The notes below the pieces were generated by a model. It worked only from the letters and a program-made list of their open reading frames with translations, searched no databases and was not told the origin of the DNA. The position numbers were made by a program, and so were the translations under genes. A DNA stretch of 64,000 nucleotides from Euleptes europaea (Eukaryota; Chordata; Lepidosauria; Squamata; Sphaerodactylidae): assembly GCF_029931775.1 (NCBI RefSeq), contig NC_079312.1:11415821-11479820 (forward strand), in the 5' to 3' direction. Below are positions 20,480 through 33,300 of this stretch, piece by piece. Positions within the stretch are counted from its first letter, which is position 1. Each line of letters opens with the position of its first letter.

Positions 20480-20773
20480 ATTCCCTCTTGTTATGTACAT
20501 GCTATCACGATTTATACAAGTTGCTTTTTTTTACAGGGTACAGTACAACTGGAGTTGTTTTGCCTAGTTTAAACCAGTGCTTCTTGGTAATCCAAAGAAG
20601 CCTGCACCAGCGTTTGCTTTAGCAGGTGGGACTGCAGGGCTATGTTAACAAGACTCCCTGTTGCTCCATGGACCAGCCGCTGCTTGAGTTGCTAGTGGCT
20701 GAAGGCAGAAGGTCTACAGCAGGCTATTTTCTCTCACGTTTTGCCAAGAAGGGGCTGAGCTGAGCACGAGGAC

Positions 20774-23700
20774 ATGGCCACTGCAGGATGTTTGGCCCCG
20801 CATCTTGAGTTCCTGGCTGTCCTAGAACAGTGGCTCCAGGCGGAGATAAAATTCTCACCAGGCTCCAAACCGGAGGAGGCAGAAGAAGCCACAGATGCTG
20901 TGCAGACCTTTGAGTGCTTTCTGAGATGGACGGCAGAGCAGATTAAACGGGAGTCGGGCGATGGGGAGTTGGCGCGGTATTGGGGTGGCCAGTGGCAGGC
21001 ATTCCTCGAGGGCATGCAAAGTCAAGGGAATGAACAGCTGCCTGAGAAGATGGCCTGGGAGGACAGCAAGGTCTTTGTCTCCTGTCCTAGGAGAGAGGTT
21101 TTGGTCAATCCACAGCTGGCAGGAGAACCAGACACCAGGCTTCTGCCTGGGATTCTTGGGACAGCCCAACAAATTTTGGCAGAAAATCACAGCAGTCTGG
21201 ACTGCGGCGGCTCTATGAGAGTGAAGGAAGAGCCGGCCGGTGAGGGCACCATCAGCTGGAAGACACAGCACCAGCTCTTCCGGCAGTTTCGCTACCAGGA
21301 GGCTGAGGGGCCCCGTGAGGCCTGTGGCCGCCTCTGGTTCCTTTGCCATCAGTGGCTGAAGCCCGAGAGGCACTCAAAGGAGCAGATCCTGGAGTTGCTG
21401 ATCCTGGAGCAGTTCCTGGCCATCCTGCCCCCAAAGATGCAAAACTGGGTCAAGGAACGTGGTCCAGAGACCTGCTCTCAAGCGGTAACTCTGGCGGAGG
21501 ATTTCCTGCGAGGGCAAAGTGAGGCCGAGAGACGGGAAGAGGAGGTGAGGGGATTTTATCTTGGTTCTGGGTGGAGGTCTGGGTAAGGTGGAAGAGGCAC
21601 AAGGATGGGACCCCTTAGCTGGCCAAGACCTTCTTTGTTGTAGCATGGTAGGTAGGAGAGTGAGCCATGAACCAGGAAGTCCTTAGATAAAATCTTAGAA
21701 TCATAGAGTGAGAAAGGGTCATCTAGTCCAACCCCCTGCACAATGCAGGAAATTCACAACTACCTCCCCCCACACACACCCCTAGTGACCAGAAGATTGC
21801 CAAGATGCCCTTCATCTCATCATCTGCCTAAGGTCACAGAATCAGCATTGCTGAAAGATGGCCATCTAACCTCTTCTTAAAAACCTCCAGGGAAGGAGAG
21901 CTCACCACCTCCTGAGGAAGCCTTTTCCACTGAGAAACCGCTCTAACTGTTAGAAAATTCATCCTAATGTCTAGACGGAAACTCTTTTGATTTAATTTCA
22001 GCCCGTTGGTTCTGGTCTGACAGAAAACAACTCGGCACCATCCTCTATATGACAGCCCTTCAAGTACTTGAAGATGGTTATATCACCTCTCAGTCTTCTC
22101 CTCTTCAGGCTAAACATACCCAGCTCCTTCAGCCTTTCCTCATAGGACTTGGTCTCCAGACCCCTCACCATCTTTGTTGCTCTCCTCTGGATGTGTTCCA
22201 GCTTGTCTACATCCTTCTTAAATTGTGGTGCCCAAAACTGAACACAGTACTCTAGCTGAGGTCTAACCAGAGCAGAGTAAAGCGATACCATCACTTTGCG
22301 TGATCTGGACACTATATTTCTGTTTGATCTTGCCTCTGTTTAGGCAGTCTTTCGCAATCCTCTCTCAATCAGCTCCAATCCCACCTCTGCAATATAGGGA
22401 TGATAGTTGTGGCCCACCATACAGGGCTCTTGAAAGGACTGTGACAAGTTGAAAGCGCTTTGAACACTGAAAATTTTCTATACTTGTCCAAATATTTTTC
22501 ATTTATTATTATTGTTTCAGATACTGGAGCCAGTCCAGGAAGAAGCCGTGAATTTCCCTGTGAAAGAACACTCTTCATTGGAGTTTGATCAAGGGCCTCT
22601 TGGCAGTGAAGTCAAAGAGGAGAGTGATGAGGATTCCACGTCTCTGGGTAAGACGTTCTTGTCCTGTAGAAATCTGTGGCTCCCTGGTCACCCTGATCCA
22701 TTGCTTCCTGGCCTCCATGGAGCCTGTCCTAAAACCCTTAGTGTTCTAAGGTTTTGTACTTCACCTGAGGCCCTAGGTGGTTCTTCTGCCTATGTACCAC
22801 CACCTGGCTGTGCCCAAAGTAAAGAAGCATCTCCACACCAAGAGGCCATGAGAGGGGTTGTGGCTCAGTGGTAGAGCATCTGCTTGGCATGCAGAAGGTC
22901 CCTGGTTCAAACCCCGGCATCTCCAATTGAAAGGATGAAGTAGACCAAGGGCTAACTCAGTAAAAGGCAGTGTCATTTTGGGAGAGGGCCATGGCTTAGT
23001 GGTAGAGCATCTACTTGGCTTACTGAAGGTTCCAGGTTCAATCCCCGGCATTTCCAGTTAAAGGATCTGGCAGTAGGTGATGTGAAAGACATCTGACCAG
23101 TAGTCTGATTCAGTATAAGACAGCTTGAGGTGGTACTGCCTGGCACTTCTGATATCTTCCAGGGGTGCTTTAATCCTTGGTCCAAGAACCCTCAGACACC
23201 ACCCCCCAAACAAGTGGCCACACAGCTTTCCCCTTCTTTCCCAACCACACATATTCTGTCCTGTAGACTCCCACACACACACCCTTCACTCCCTGGCTTC
23301 CCTCAAACCATTTGCTTTCTTTTTTCTCTGCCCAACTTCTTCATGAAAAGCCGTTTGGCCCAATAGGACATCCCTCCACAGGCATCCTGTCCGCTTCGGG
23401 ATAGACCAACTGTTAATGGAAAGGATCTTCATTTAGGGAAGGGGGGCATGGCTCAGTGGTAGAGCATCTGCTTGGCATGCAGATGGCACTGGGTTCAATC
23501 CCCAGCATCTCCAGTGAAAGGGATCAGGTGATAGGTGATGTGAAAGGCCTCATTGTGAGACCCTGGAGAGCCACTGCCAGAGTTGACAAGACTGCCATTG
23601 ATCATCCAATGGACTGACTCAGTAGAAGGCAACTCTACATACATATATTGACAACATCTTTGTTGCATTTCTGCTGGCACTAAATCTCAATTAATTCTAT

Positions 23701-24645
23701 TTTTGTTACCCTTTCCCGCTGCACAGCATGATCTTTTTTCATTAATGTGGTAATTCTGTTCTTGCAGATGATGCGTGGGGGAGCGAGAGTGAGTGGGAAC
23801 CACGGAAGTCATGGTCGGAGGGAAGCGAGAGGGAAGAAGAGGAAGAGAACTTTGGGGGTCCTCGTGGCCCAGAGGAGCTGGAGGAAAATGAACCCGGGCA
23901 GTGGAAGCGCCAGCCCCTTCCCAGCCACCTCTATGAGATCTCAGCCGACCAGAAAATGCGCCTTGAACAAAAGCAGAGCACATGTGCTGTGTGTGGGAAA
24001 GGCTTCAGCCGCAAATCAAACCTCCTTCGGCACCAGAGAATCCATACGGGAGAGGAGCCCTACAATTGCCCCGACTGCGGGAAAAGGTTCCGCTGGAGCA
24101 CCAGCCTCATCGCTCACCAGAGAATCCACACAGGTGAGAAACCACATGAGTGCCTTAAGTGCGGCAAGAGCTTTAACCACAGCCAAAATTTTGCCCGGCA
24201 CCAGAGGCTCCACCGAGGGAAGAAGCCATACAAGTGTGTCAAGTGTGGGAAGAGCTTTCGGTGGAGCTCCAATCTGGTCATCCACCAGCGGATTCACGCT
24301 GGTGAGCAGCCATTTAAATGCTCGGACTGTGGGAAGAGCTTCAGCTACAAATCTAGTCTAAGCAGGCACCAGAGGATCCACGGGGGAGATGACGAGAGGT
24401 ACAAATGTGCTGTCTGCCCAGCGAGCTTTGCTTTTCAGTCAAGCCTGATGAGACATCAGAGTCTGCATGTGGGAGATGAACCACATCAATACTTGGACTG
24501 TGGAAAAAGTTTCACTCAGCGGCAGAACTTTCTCGAGCATCAGATAATCCACACAGGGCAAAACTGTATCAATGGCCAGACTGTAAGACCAGATCCGGTT
24601 GTAAACGAAATCTTAATAGATGACAGAGAATCTGGGCAGGAATGA
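20774..24645 (+). CDS. SCAN and C2H2 zinc-finger protein (three coding exons)
   Basis: Join 20774-21544, 22521-22647, 23768-24645, about 591 aa. Exon 1 (257 codons, phase 0) ends GGAG|GTGAGG; exon 2 lies between TTTCAG and GTAAGA (phase 1); exon 3 starts after TTGCAG and stays in frame to TGA. Residues 165-247 are the SCAN domain ([10 protein letters not shown]-like [25 protein letters not shown]), a dimerisation fold. Residues 70-143 align weakly with the capsid N-terminal half kept in two other loci here, but are eroded. Exon 2 and the start of exon 3 are acidic and hold VKEE motifs that fit a SUMO consensus. Exon 3 codes six intact C2H2 fingers and a seventh whose first Cys is Tyr (YLDC). 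There is no KRAB exon. Introns hold a CR1 copy and three tRNA-Ala-like SINEs. Predicted role: nuclear sequence-specific DNA binding; the target is unknown. The start is the first ATG with the SCAN frame. Confidence 0.88.
21697..22340 (-). mobile_element. CR1 LINE 3' end in intron 1
   Basis: Minus frame reads [20 protein letters not shown], then [20 protein letters not shown] and [17 protein letters not shown], the CR1 ORF2 C-terminus. It ends in the 'gggttggactagatgaccct' type tail. One of the better kept CR1 copies here. Confidence 0.85.
22846..23125 (+). mobile_element. Two tRNA-Ala-like SINEs in intron 2
   Basis: Heads at about 22853 ('ggggttgtggctcagtggta') and 22983 ('gagagggccatggcttagtg'), each with 'gcatct.cttgg' and a B-box-like 'ggttcaa.ccccggcat'. 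The tails are shortened or diverged. Confidence 0.7.
23443..23645 (+). mobile_element. tRNA-Ala-like SINE in intron 2
   Basis: 'ggcatggctcagtggtagag', 'ctgggttcaatccccagcat', body 'gaccctggagagccactgcc', tail 'ccaatggactgactcagtag'. Confidence 0.7.
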
Positions 24646-25985
24646 TACAGTGGTTTAGGGTGGGTACATAAAACCAGGAGCCTGCACATTATTCCCCCTC
24701 CCTGGTAAACTGAATCCAATTTCTTTTTACCTGTATCTATAGTAGCTTTCACCACTGTTCCCCCTCTTCTCATCTGTTTTGTCCCACACCTTGTGGTTTT
24801 GTTCACCTTCAAATGCTTTTACTGCGTCTTCTATTTGTAAGATTATATGTTTGAATAACTGTAAAGTGGGCTTTTTAAATTATTTGGGCTTTTAAAATTA
24901 TTTTTTATAAGATTGAAATCTGCTCTGGGGAGGAGGAGGGGAGGGCCCAGCCAATCAGTGCCCTTCTGTTTCAGAACAGCATAATTTGCTCCTCCTCTCA
25001 AAATACTGCTTGTACCAAACAACTGGCAAGTGCCCTTTACAAAACAGAATGACTCCTTATGTATAGACTCTTATTAATGCTCAGGATGGGGGACGGGAAG
25101 GGAGTTCTCTTAAACCAGTGACAAAGAGCTCAACAACAACAGCAACTTAATAACCTGTGCGGGAAATGATCTGACCAGAGACAATAAGGAGCTCTCCCAT
25201 AATACACATATCTAGTACAAATGCACAATCCAGCAAATGCAAGATCGGACACAGTATTAAGGGCTGTCTGTAAGGTGGGGTGTGAATCTATCTGAAGATT
25301 AGAGAATATCTTTTGTTCAAGTTTCAATATTGTATTCAGATGAGCTCTTGTTCTTGTATGTATATATATTTTAGATAGGAAGTTGTTTTATCTGGAACGG
25401 AAAGCAGGACGAGGCAAGGCCTATAACCCCCTACCCCCCCCACACCTGGGAGCAGAACCAAGGATGTGCTAAACCAGTGCCCCTCACCAAAAAAAGCTGC
25501 CCCAGCCAGCCTCCTTGTGTGTGTACAAAACATAGCTCTTTGTGTTTGATAAAATGGAATAACACATATTTTTTCTATTTGGGGTGAAGTACTTGGGTGG
25601 GGCAGATCAATGTAATCAAGCTCAATTAAGGGATATGTTTGCTGTCTGCTTCTTGTCGACTTGCATGTGCCGTTTTGGCTCCTCCTGTCTCGGCATGAGT
25701 GTGGCCCTGGTACCTTTCCGCGTCTCCCCCCGCAACGTATGATGGTTCTTAGCCAGTAATGGGCCTGTGTGTAGTTTTGTACTTCAAACCACCAGAGAAA
25801 TAAAAATGGATCCTAAATTGCGTCAAGGAGAAACAATTCTGTGGTGTAAAACCCTAGTTCTTTTTGCATTATTTGTTTTGCTAATGGGTGGAAGATGCAT
25901 ACAAGTGGCCCTTGAAGGGGAGAGTACAGAGGCGCTGAGTACCCAAACGGTATAGCAGCTCCAAGATTTCCTGTGTACTGGATGG
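24646..25985 (+). other. Probable 3' UTR and downstream of the SCAN gene
   Basis: No repeat recognised for more than 1 kb after the stop, unusual here and consistent with transcribed sequence. An AATAAA at about 25798 could be the poly(A) signal. A 62-codon frame at 25767-25955 starts with a hydrophobic segment but has no support as a gene. Confidence 0.35.
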
Positions 25986-26300
25986 CAGCCCAGTCCTAGG
26001 TAACTTCCATACATGGGCAGGATTTTATAGTTTCCCTGCACTTCTGCAGATAAAACGTATGTCAGGTTTTCCTGCAGTTTCCCTGCCCAAATCCCCAGGA
26101 AATGGCCACCCACGTCCTCTGAGCTACCAGGGCTTTTGCAGTTTTAAAAAATCAGCACTAGAATATCATGCCGAGACACCATTGTACCAATTGGTGTAGC
26201 AATTTCTTTAAATTCCCAGTGTTCATAAAAAAAATGTCTCTCCCCTTCCTTTGAAAATGTGCCTTTTTCCTTGTATCGCCACTAGGGGGAGGTTTTAAAT

Positions 26301-26614
26301 CAAGGGTCCCCAACCTTTTTGAGCCTGTGGGCCCCTTTGAAATTCTGACATAGGGTGATGGGTGCAGCTGCAAAATGGCTGCCACTAAATGGCTGCTGTA
26401 GCGTCAGTCACACAGTGAAGATCCTTGTGTTGTGGTGACAGCGGTTGCCAAATCAACATTTTTGAAAATCTGCACAGTCAATGCAATCTCCAAAGGCCAA
26501 TCAGAGACCTTGCTGGTAAAAAGCCCCACTAGGCCCCACCTACTTTCTAAAAACACTTGAGAAGCGCCAGAAATAGTATCAATGGGCAACATGGCGCCCA
26601 TGGTGGGGACCCTG
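26301..26614. mobile_element. hAT-like non-autonomous element
   Basis: Left end CAAGGGTCCCCAACC and right end GGTGGGGACCCTG are imperfect inverted repeats. The interior 'gcccctttgaaattctgaca' and 'caaaatggctgcc' recur at 28702-28788 and 43917-44045. No clear 8-bp duplication. Confidence 0.6.
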
Positions 26615-27928
26615 GGGGTACACACTTTTTTTTACAAATGCCAGAAAATCTGAATTTCCCCACCCACACAGCAGCTGTCCAGGCTTCACTGCAATCTCTC
26701 CCAAAACTTCAGAGCAAAGCAGGTTTGGGAAAGATCAGAAAAAAGCCAGGGAAACCTCGAGAGGTGCACAAATGCCTCCTGATGCGCGGGGGGGGGGGGA
26801 GGACCCACTTCCCAAAAGCAATGAACTCAAGGCAGATAACTTGTGTGGAAGATACCCTATATGAGTTTTTCCAGGACTCAGAGGGATGGGCATTCTCTGG
26901 AGCTTCCAGAGATACCCCCCCCCCCACACACACACACAAAGAAAAGGCATGTGGGGCCCTGGTTCAAATTGGGAGTGCAATGTGAAAGAATATAAAGTTC
27001 CCCCCCAAATCGGGAAAACATATAAGTACACATCAAAACCTCAGTGGACAAATAGCGTATCTCCAGGGCCATTTCACATTGGGAAAATTGGGCAGGATGA
27101 AAAATGCCCCCTCTGTTGTGAACTCCGATTCTCATAGAGTCCAATGATAGACAATGAGGGGAGGAGGTTGGATGAGAGTCAGCTCATTTTATTGGATCAA
27201 AGAAAATCACAGCTGGGTGAACAGAATCAAGACCAAACAGGGTCGAGACCATGCCACACAGGGCGGGGTACAGGTAAGCAGCTTTATAGACTTTTCACAT
27301 TCTGTTGTGCCTAGAAAAACGCTATCCAGATAAGTCAGATCAAAGATAGTGCACTGGAGATCAGGAAGTAGTTTAACAGCTTGCATTAAATTTGGTTAGG
27401 GTAAACAACATTGTAAGTATTGGACTAATGCAAACTTGGGACAATTTTTATGAGGCATAACAAAATAATTTCTAATGAACTGGTAAACTCTTATAGTAAC
27501 TACATGATTTCCCTATTTCAATATTTGTAGTCATGAAGTTTTATTGATCAAAAATTATGTAGTGGGGAATTACAAGCTGAGATGAATAGATCTGAATCTT
27601 TTTTTATTACAGAATCAAGGTACAGTTAACTTACTATTCATATATGAGTGAAAATAATATTAATTTTATCCCGTTATGTTAAAAAACATAAAATCCTCAG
27701 GCTACAACACTGATCTGAGAGTTTGGTCCCATTTACTTACTTGTGGTTCTTCCTTTTCAATCTTTCTCTACCTTATTTAGGAAGAATATCAATAAGACAT
27801 TGCATTAGTGGCACCTTTCTCTTGTGAGAGTTGCTATTGGTTCTGTGAACAGCCAAATTATAACTTTTTGCATGTAAGGTGGCACTGTGATAGAGCAGAG
27901 TTGTTTTGGAGAGTCTTTGGCTTTTGAT
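26615..27928. other. No gene seen
   Basis: Holds C/CA-rich simple sequence near 26920 and G-runs near 26790. Several short frames but no domain. 27120-27700 may be an old retroelement remnant that I cannot define. Confidence 0.4.
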
Positions 27929-28120
27929 ATGTGTGTGTAAAGTGCAGTCAAGTCACAGCCAACTTATGGCAACCCCAGCAAGGGGCTTTCAAGGCAAGCG
28001 AGAAGCAGAGGTGGCTAACCATTGCCTTCCTCTGCAGAGTCTTCCTTGGTGGTCTTTCCTCCAAGTACCAACCCTGCTTAGTTTCTGAGATCTGACTAGA
28101 TCAGGCTATACCACGTGGCC
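27929..28120 (-). mobile_element. 5S-headed SINE (second subfamily)
   Basis: The minus strand head reads 'ggccacgtggtatagcctga' then 'tcagatctcagaaactaagc', as in the 16500 copy and unlike the 'ccctgacctgga' start of the others. Tail 'aagttggctgtgacttgact'. Confidence 0.7.
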
Positions 28121-28700
28121 TTCCCTTCTTGTTATTAGATATGATGATATAAAAACATACTAAACAATGGTAAAGAGCAGCAATAAAAGCAATACCAATA
28201 AGAACGGCATGGAAATTGCAACGAAGTTGGTGCAAAGTGAAAATCTCTCGGGGAGTTCTACAAAAGGGGCATACAGCTACAGCAAAATGCCAGCCATGCC
28301 ACCTTCCCTCCTGGCTTTTGATACAGATTTGAGAAAAACAGTAGAGCTTGTTTGCTTAGTCATACAGTGTCTATCACAAAACAACATCAAACCATTGCTT
28401 TCTATCTACTGATTGCTGTGAGGGTAGAGTTTGCAAAAGTCTAGAAGTCCCCTGTCCGGGCCTTAATGATGTGACTGGCTCCACCTGGCCACCAAACTCA
28501 ATTCCTCAACCCCAAATCTGCAGCTCTACCCTGCCTGTTTCGGGCACATCCTAGCCAGGCTGATACAGCTGCCAGCTATGTACAGCTTGTGTCAGCCATG
28601 GTGAGTTGTGCCTGCAAGTCCGGGGCAGGTCTTATTGCCGGGCAATGTTAATGGTTGTCATATCAGAGAAACTGATTACCCACTCTGTGCATTTATACCA
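28121..28700. other. No gene seen
   Basis: No coding domain or repeat I recognise. Confidence 0.4.
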
Positions 28701-28701
28701 G

Positions 28702-28788
28702 CTGTCCCTAACCTTTTTCAGCCTGCAGGATGCTTTGGAATTCTTATGCAGGGTGGGCAGCATGATCACAAAATGGCCGCTATGGGAG
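28702..28788. mobile_element. hAT-like element fragment
   Basis: 'gtccctaacctttttcagcc' to 'caaaatggccgc', a relative of the 26301-26614 element, cut by the next MITE. Confidence 0.45.
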
Positions 28789-28984
28789 TAGGGTTGCCAA
28801 CCTCCAGCTAGAGATATCCTGCTATTACAACTGATCTCCAGCCGAGAGAGATCAGTTCACCTGGAGAAAATAGCCGCTTTGGCAATTAGACTCTATGGCA
28901 TTGAAGCCCCTCCCCAAACCCCTCCCTCCTCAGGCTCTGCCCAAAAACCTCCCACCGGTTGTAAAGAGGAAGCTGGCAACCCTA
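28789..28984 (+). mobile_element. hAT-type MITE (TAGGGTTGCCA family), full length
   Basis: TAGGGTTGCCAACC to AGCTGGCAACCCTA, the cleanest terminal repeats of the short form in the window. Confidence 0.75.
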
Positions 28985-29454
28985 TATGTGAGGCAGATCC
29001 AACCAAAAAATTGGCTGCCTTTGAAGGCAGAGCCACACACAGACAAAGCCCAAGTGCAGGGCAGAAGTGGTTTTTTAAAATGCACTGGGGGAAAAGCACG
29101 AGTGAGAGTAAAACCAACACTGTGGTGGCAGCTGCCCCTGAAACATCTGCACTGCCAATTAGATCTCCAATGGACTGCTGGTCAGAAGCCCTGCCCCTTT
29201 TCTACCAACACTTGGTGTTGGCAGACACCAAGGTGCCTGTGGGCACCATGTTGGGGACCACCTTATTTATACAGTGTTATAGTGCTCTCCCCTATGTCGG
29301 TTCTTTGAGCTAAGGTATTCTTTCCATACTCTGAATATACATAAAATCAAGCTCTGGGACATAAAAAGATTCTAAAACTATCCATAAAACAGACTTCAGA
29401 CTAGAAGTAAACAATAAAAACAGCTGGAAAGATAACCCCCTCATTAAATTCTGG
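28985..29454. other. No gene seen
   Basis: Two overlapping frames of about 140 codons run through 28879-29313, largely over the MITE. No domain. Confidence 0.4.
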
Positions 29455-30345
29455 GTTTAAAAAAGTATTTTATTTATACCTTGAACACATTTCTATGCTG
29501 CCTTTCCACCTGATCAGGGTCCCTAAGGCAGTGAACATAACATCAAAACATTTGACCAGTTAAAAACATTTAAAATTATAAAATAATTCAATAAAAACAC
29601 ATAAACAACACCAGAACGAGGGAGAAGGGCCAATAACCATTATTGTGGGCATAGGATTTGGCTTGCAGCCTAGAAGACAGTCAAGCATGTAACAGATGAC
29701 TCTCGAGGGGTCAATAACCATTAGTGTGGGTATATGATTTGGCTTGGAGCCTAGAAGACAGTGAAGCACGTAGCAGGTGAATCTCAAAGGGCCAATAACC
29801 ATTATTGTGGTTATATTATTTGGCTTGGAGCCTAGAAGACAGCCAAGCATGTAGCAGGTGAGTCTCGAGGGGGAGTGCATTCTGAGGGGGCTAACACAGA
29901 AAATGCCCTGCCCTTAGCTGCCACCTTCCTCACCTGTGAAGGTGGGGGCACAGAGAACAGGGCTTGCGAGGCTGGGGAGACAGTCCTTCAGGTACCCTGG
30001 CCTCAAGCTACTGAGGGCCTCAAAAGTAAGAACCAGTACTATGAATTGTCTTCAGAAACAGATGGGGAGCCAGTGCAACTCTTTCAGCATGGGTGTGTTC
30101 CGATCCCTGTAATCAACCCCTCACAAAGGGCTGGCCCTCCCTTTTGGACCAGCTGAGGTTTACACATCATTTCCAAATGCAGCCCCACGTACAGCACATT
30201 AGGATAATAGGATGTGATCAGAGCATGGATCACTGTGGCCTCATCATGCTTTGTGAGGAATGGCTGCAGCTGGTTTATCAGCCAAAGCTAATCAAAAGTG
30301 CTATATGCTATGAAAGAGATCTGAGCCACCAATTCTGACTTAGCA
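29455..30345 (-). mobile_element. LINE-derived repeat (L2/CR1 superfamily-like)
   Basis: A/T-rich end 'tattttatttataccttgaa' followed after about 400 bp by 'gagccagtgcaactctttca' and 'aggataataggatgtgatca', a block common in reptile genomes. No intact coding sequence; the family name is uncertain. Confidence 0.4.
29630..29872. repeat. Tandem repeat, three 81-bp units
   Basis: Units start at 29630, 29711 and 29792, each 'ccaataaccatta.tgtgg' then 'atttggctt..agcctagaag'. Units differ by about 10-15 bases. Confidence 0.85.
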
Positions 30346-30372
30346 GAAAATCCCTTGCTGCAAACAGAGCAG

Positions 30373-33300
30373 CTACATAGCTTTTGGCATGTGGATCTGT
30401 CGATGCCGTTGAAGGCGGGAGCGGAAACTGAATCTCTTTCCACACTCTGAGCACTCGTAAGGTTTCTCCCCTGTATGGATTCTTTGATGCTTTAGCAGAT
30501 ATGATGAATGGCTAAACTTCTTTCCACACTCAGAGCACTTGTAAGGTCTCTCCCCTGTGTGGATTCTCTGATGCACAGTGAGGCCTATGCGGTGACAGAA
30601 GGCCTTATCACACTCTGAGCACTGGTATGGTTTCTCAACTGTGTGGATTGTCTGATGCCGCTGAAGGTGGGAACTGAGGATGAATCTCTGTCCACACTCG
30701 GAGCACTCATAAGGTTTCTCTCCCGTATGGATTCTTTGGTGCTGCCGCAGTGATGAGGCCCGAGTAAACTTCTTCCCACATTCTGAGCACTGAAACGGTT
30801 TTTCCCCTGTATGGAGTGTCTGGTGCTGCTGAAGGTGTGATGCTCTTCTAAACCTGTTACCACACTCTGAGCATTGATACCGTCTCTCTACTGTGTGTTT
30901 TCTCAGTTGTGCACTAAGGTTACTAAAGTTATTTTCAACCTCTGAGCATTGATTTGGATTATCTGTGTGGATTATCTGATGCTTATGACGGTGTGATCTT
31001 CCACTGTGCCTGTTTTCACATTCTGCAGCTTTTTTTGGCTCTTCCCTTGTGTGAATTCTTTGATGAGAAGTAAGGGTTGTTCTCCGACTGAAGCTCTCTC
31101 CGCACTCTGAGCAATTATAAGGTTTTTCCATTGAGGGAATTTGTTGATGTAAAATAACGTTCGTGCTCTGACTGATGCTCTTTCCAAACTCCATGCTTTC
31201 ATTTTGATTTTTCCCTGTGTGGATTCTCAGGTCAGCACGGATGCCTTTGTTCCTTCTCTTTTGGGTTGCCTTTTCTTTTTGTACTAGGATTTCCTGGATG
31301 TCCCATCGTTGGTAAGGAATGGGGTTATCTTTCCACTCCACCATGTGGCTTTTCTCCTGCCTCTCTTGTCCATCTTGATTGCTGATGTCTTCATTCTTGC
31401 ATTTTTCCAACAACAGAACCTGGATCCCCCCATCATTTTCATTCTCCTGCATATCACCTGCTTGAAAAAAGGCAGAGAGATCCAGTTACCACCCTGCCAA
31501 GAAGCCATGACTCAAACAGGTCCCTCCTAACTGATGTGTGCATATTTTGTTGCCTTTGTCAGAACCTGTTTCCTGCCTCAAGTGCATGGCAGGTCACACC
31601 TTTTGCCCAGCCAGGCCATATGATGTACATTCCCCCCTTCCTCTCCCTTAAATGGGAATGCATTCATATCTGTTTTACAGAGAAATGTGTGGGGGTTCTT
31701 CCTCCACCCTTACACTGGACATGCCATACCTGCTTTTCTTCTCTGGTATTCATGGATAAACACCAAATGTTATCATAAATTGCAGCTTCATCATGACCTG
31801 CAGCTGCATATCACTGAGAGCCTGCATGGTAAGAGTGGCAGACTCTAATCTGGAGAACTGGGTTCGATTCCCCACTCCTCCACATAAAGCCTGCTGGGTG
31901 ATCTTGGGCTAGTCACAGTTCTTTCAGAACTCTCTCAGCTCCACCTATCTCACAAGGTGCCTTTTATGGGAAGAGGAAAAGATTGTGATTGTAAGCCACT
32001 TTGAGACTCCTTAAGTGGGGTATAAAAAACACTCTTCCTCTTCTTCTATATTTATTTTATTAAATTTATATCCTGCCCTCCCCAGCAAAGCCGGGTTTTT
32101 GATGGGGTGAAGCATTGGTCCTACAGCTGTTCTGGCTTATGATCATTGCAAATGTGGCTACCCGCAAGCCATGGAGTGAGAACCAATGCCCTAGAGGAAA
32201 TATGTGATTTGGAAAGCTGACTCTACTGGCATTGTGTCTCTACTGAGCTCCTTCCCCAAACTGCTTTTCTCAGGAATGTACAGGAATTTCTCAGGTTGAA
32301 CTGGCAAGCCTACACTGCAAACACTTTAGAAACAAAGCAACTCACTTTAAAGTCTTACTTTTCTGGCCCTTTCCATTGCAAAATCATGAATGATCTCCCC
32401 AAAGTCAAGTTCTCTTGCAGAAAAGCCTTGCTGGTTTTGAAACATTGGGAGGGATCATAGGTGTTGATAAAAGAGTACTCTTTCTCCCTCTCCCAAAATA
32501 CTAGAACTCAAGGGCATCCAATGAAGCTGATGGGCAGCAGATTTAGGATGGACAAAAGGAAATACTTCTTTACACAATGAGCGATTAAAATGTGGAATTC
32601 ACTACCAGAGGATGTAGTGATGGCCACAGGTACTGATGGCTTTAAAAGGGGATTAGACAGATTCATGGAGGAGAGGGTCTATCAGCGGTTACTAGCCATG
32701 GTGACTGAAGGAAACCTCCACATTCTGAGGCAGCAAACCTCAGCCTTGGCCTCTAGGCCTTGTTTTTGGCCCTCCAGAGGAGCTGGTTGGCTACAGTGAA
32801 ACAGGATGCTGGACTAGATGGACCACTGGTCTGACCCAGCAGGGCTCTTCTTGAGTTCTTATGCATGTTTTACCTGCTTTTGGTTCCCCTCCTTACATTT
32901 CTGGTTGCCTGATTTGAATTTACAGCAAGAAATGGCAGTTTGGTTTGTGTGTGTGTGTGTGGGGGGTAGGTAATACAGATATTTTTAGGTCTCTAAATCC
33001 AACCAGCAGTTAACACTGCCCCCCTTACTGCCCCTAGGAATCGGTGGCCCTCCCTCCTCTCTGCCCCTCAGCCACAAAAACACATTTCTGTTTGATTTAA
33101 AGAAGGGCTCACAGAGGGCTGTGTGTTGGTGAAAAATATTTCAAATGTTCTGAAATCTCTGAATCGTATACAGGTTCACTTCTGAGCATAAGTTAAGGTG
33201 CTGGTCTCGATCAAGAGCGAGGCCTCTTCCGTGGTAGCCCCAAAGTGATGGAATTCTCCTCCGATGAGAAGTTTTTCCATCACTTTTCTGCAGTATTAAA

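Noticed and set aside
22853-22925. Possible tRNA-Ala gene
   Set aside because: The fold regions are tRNA-like, but the sequence is part of a dispersed SINE with a long body and tail.
23747-24361. 204-codon frame over the zinc-finger exon
   Set aside because: It is an alternative frame of the finger exon; the splice-consistent frame gives the C2H2 array.
25767-25955. 62-codon frame with a hydrophobic start, like a signal peptide
   Set aside because: No homology recognised, no splice context, and it lies in the probable 3' UTR.
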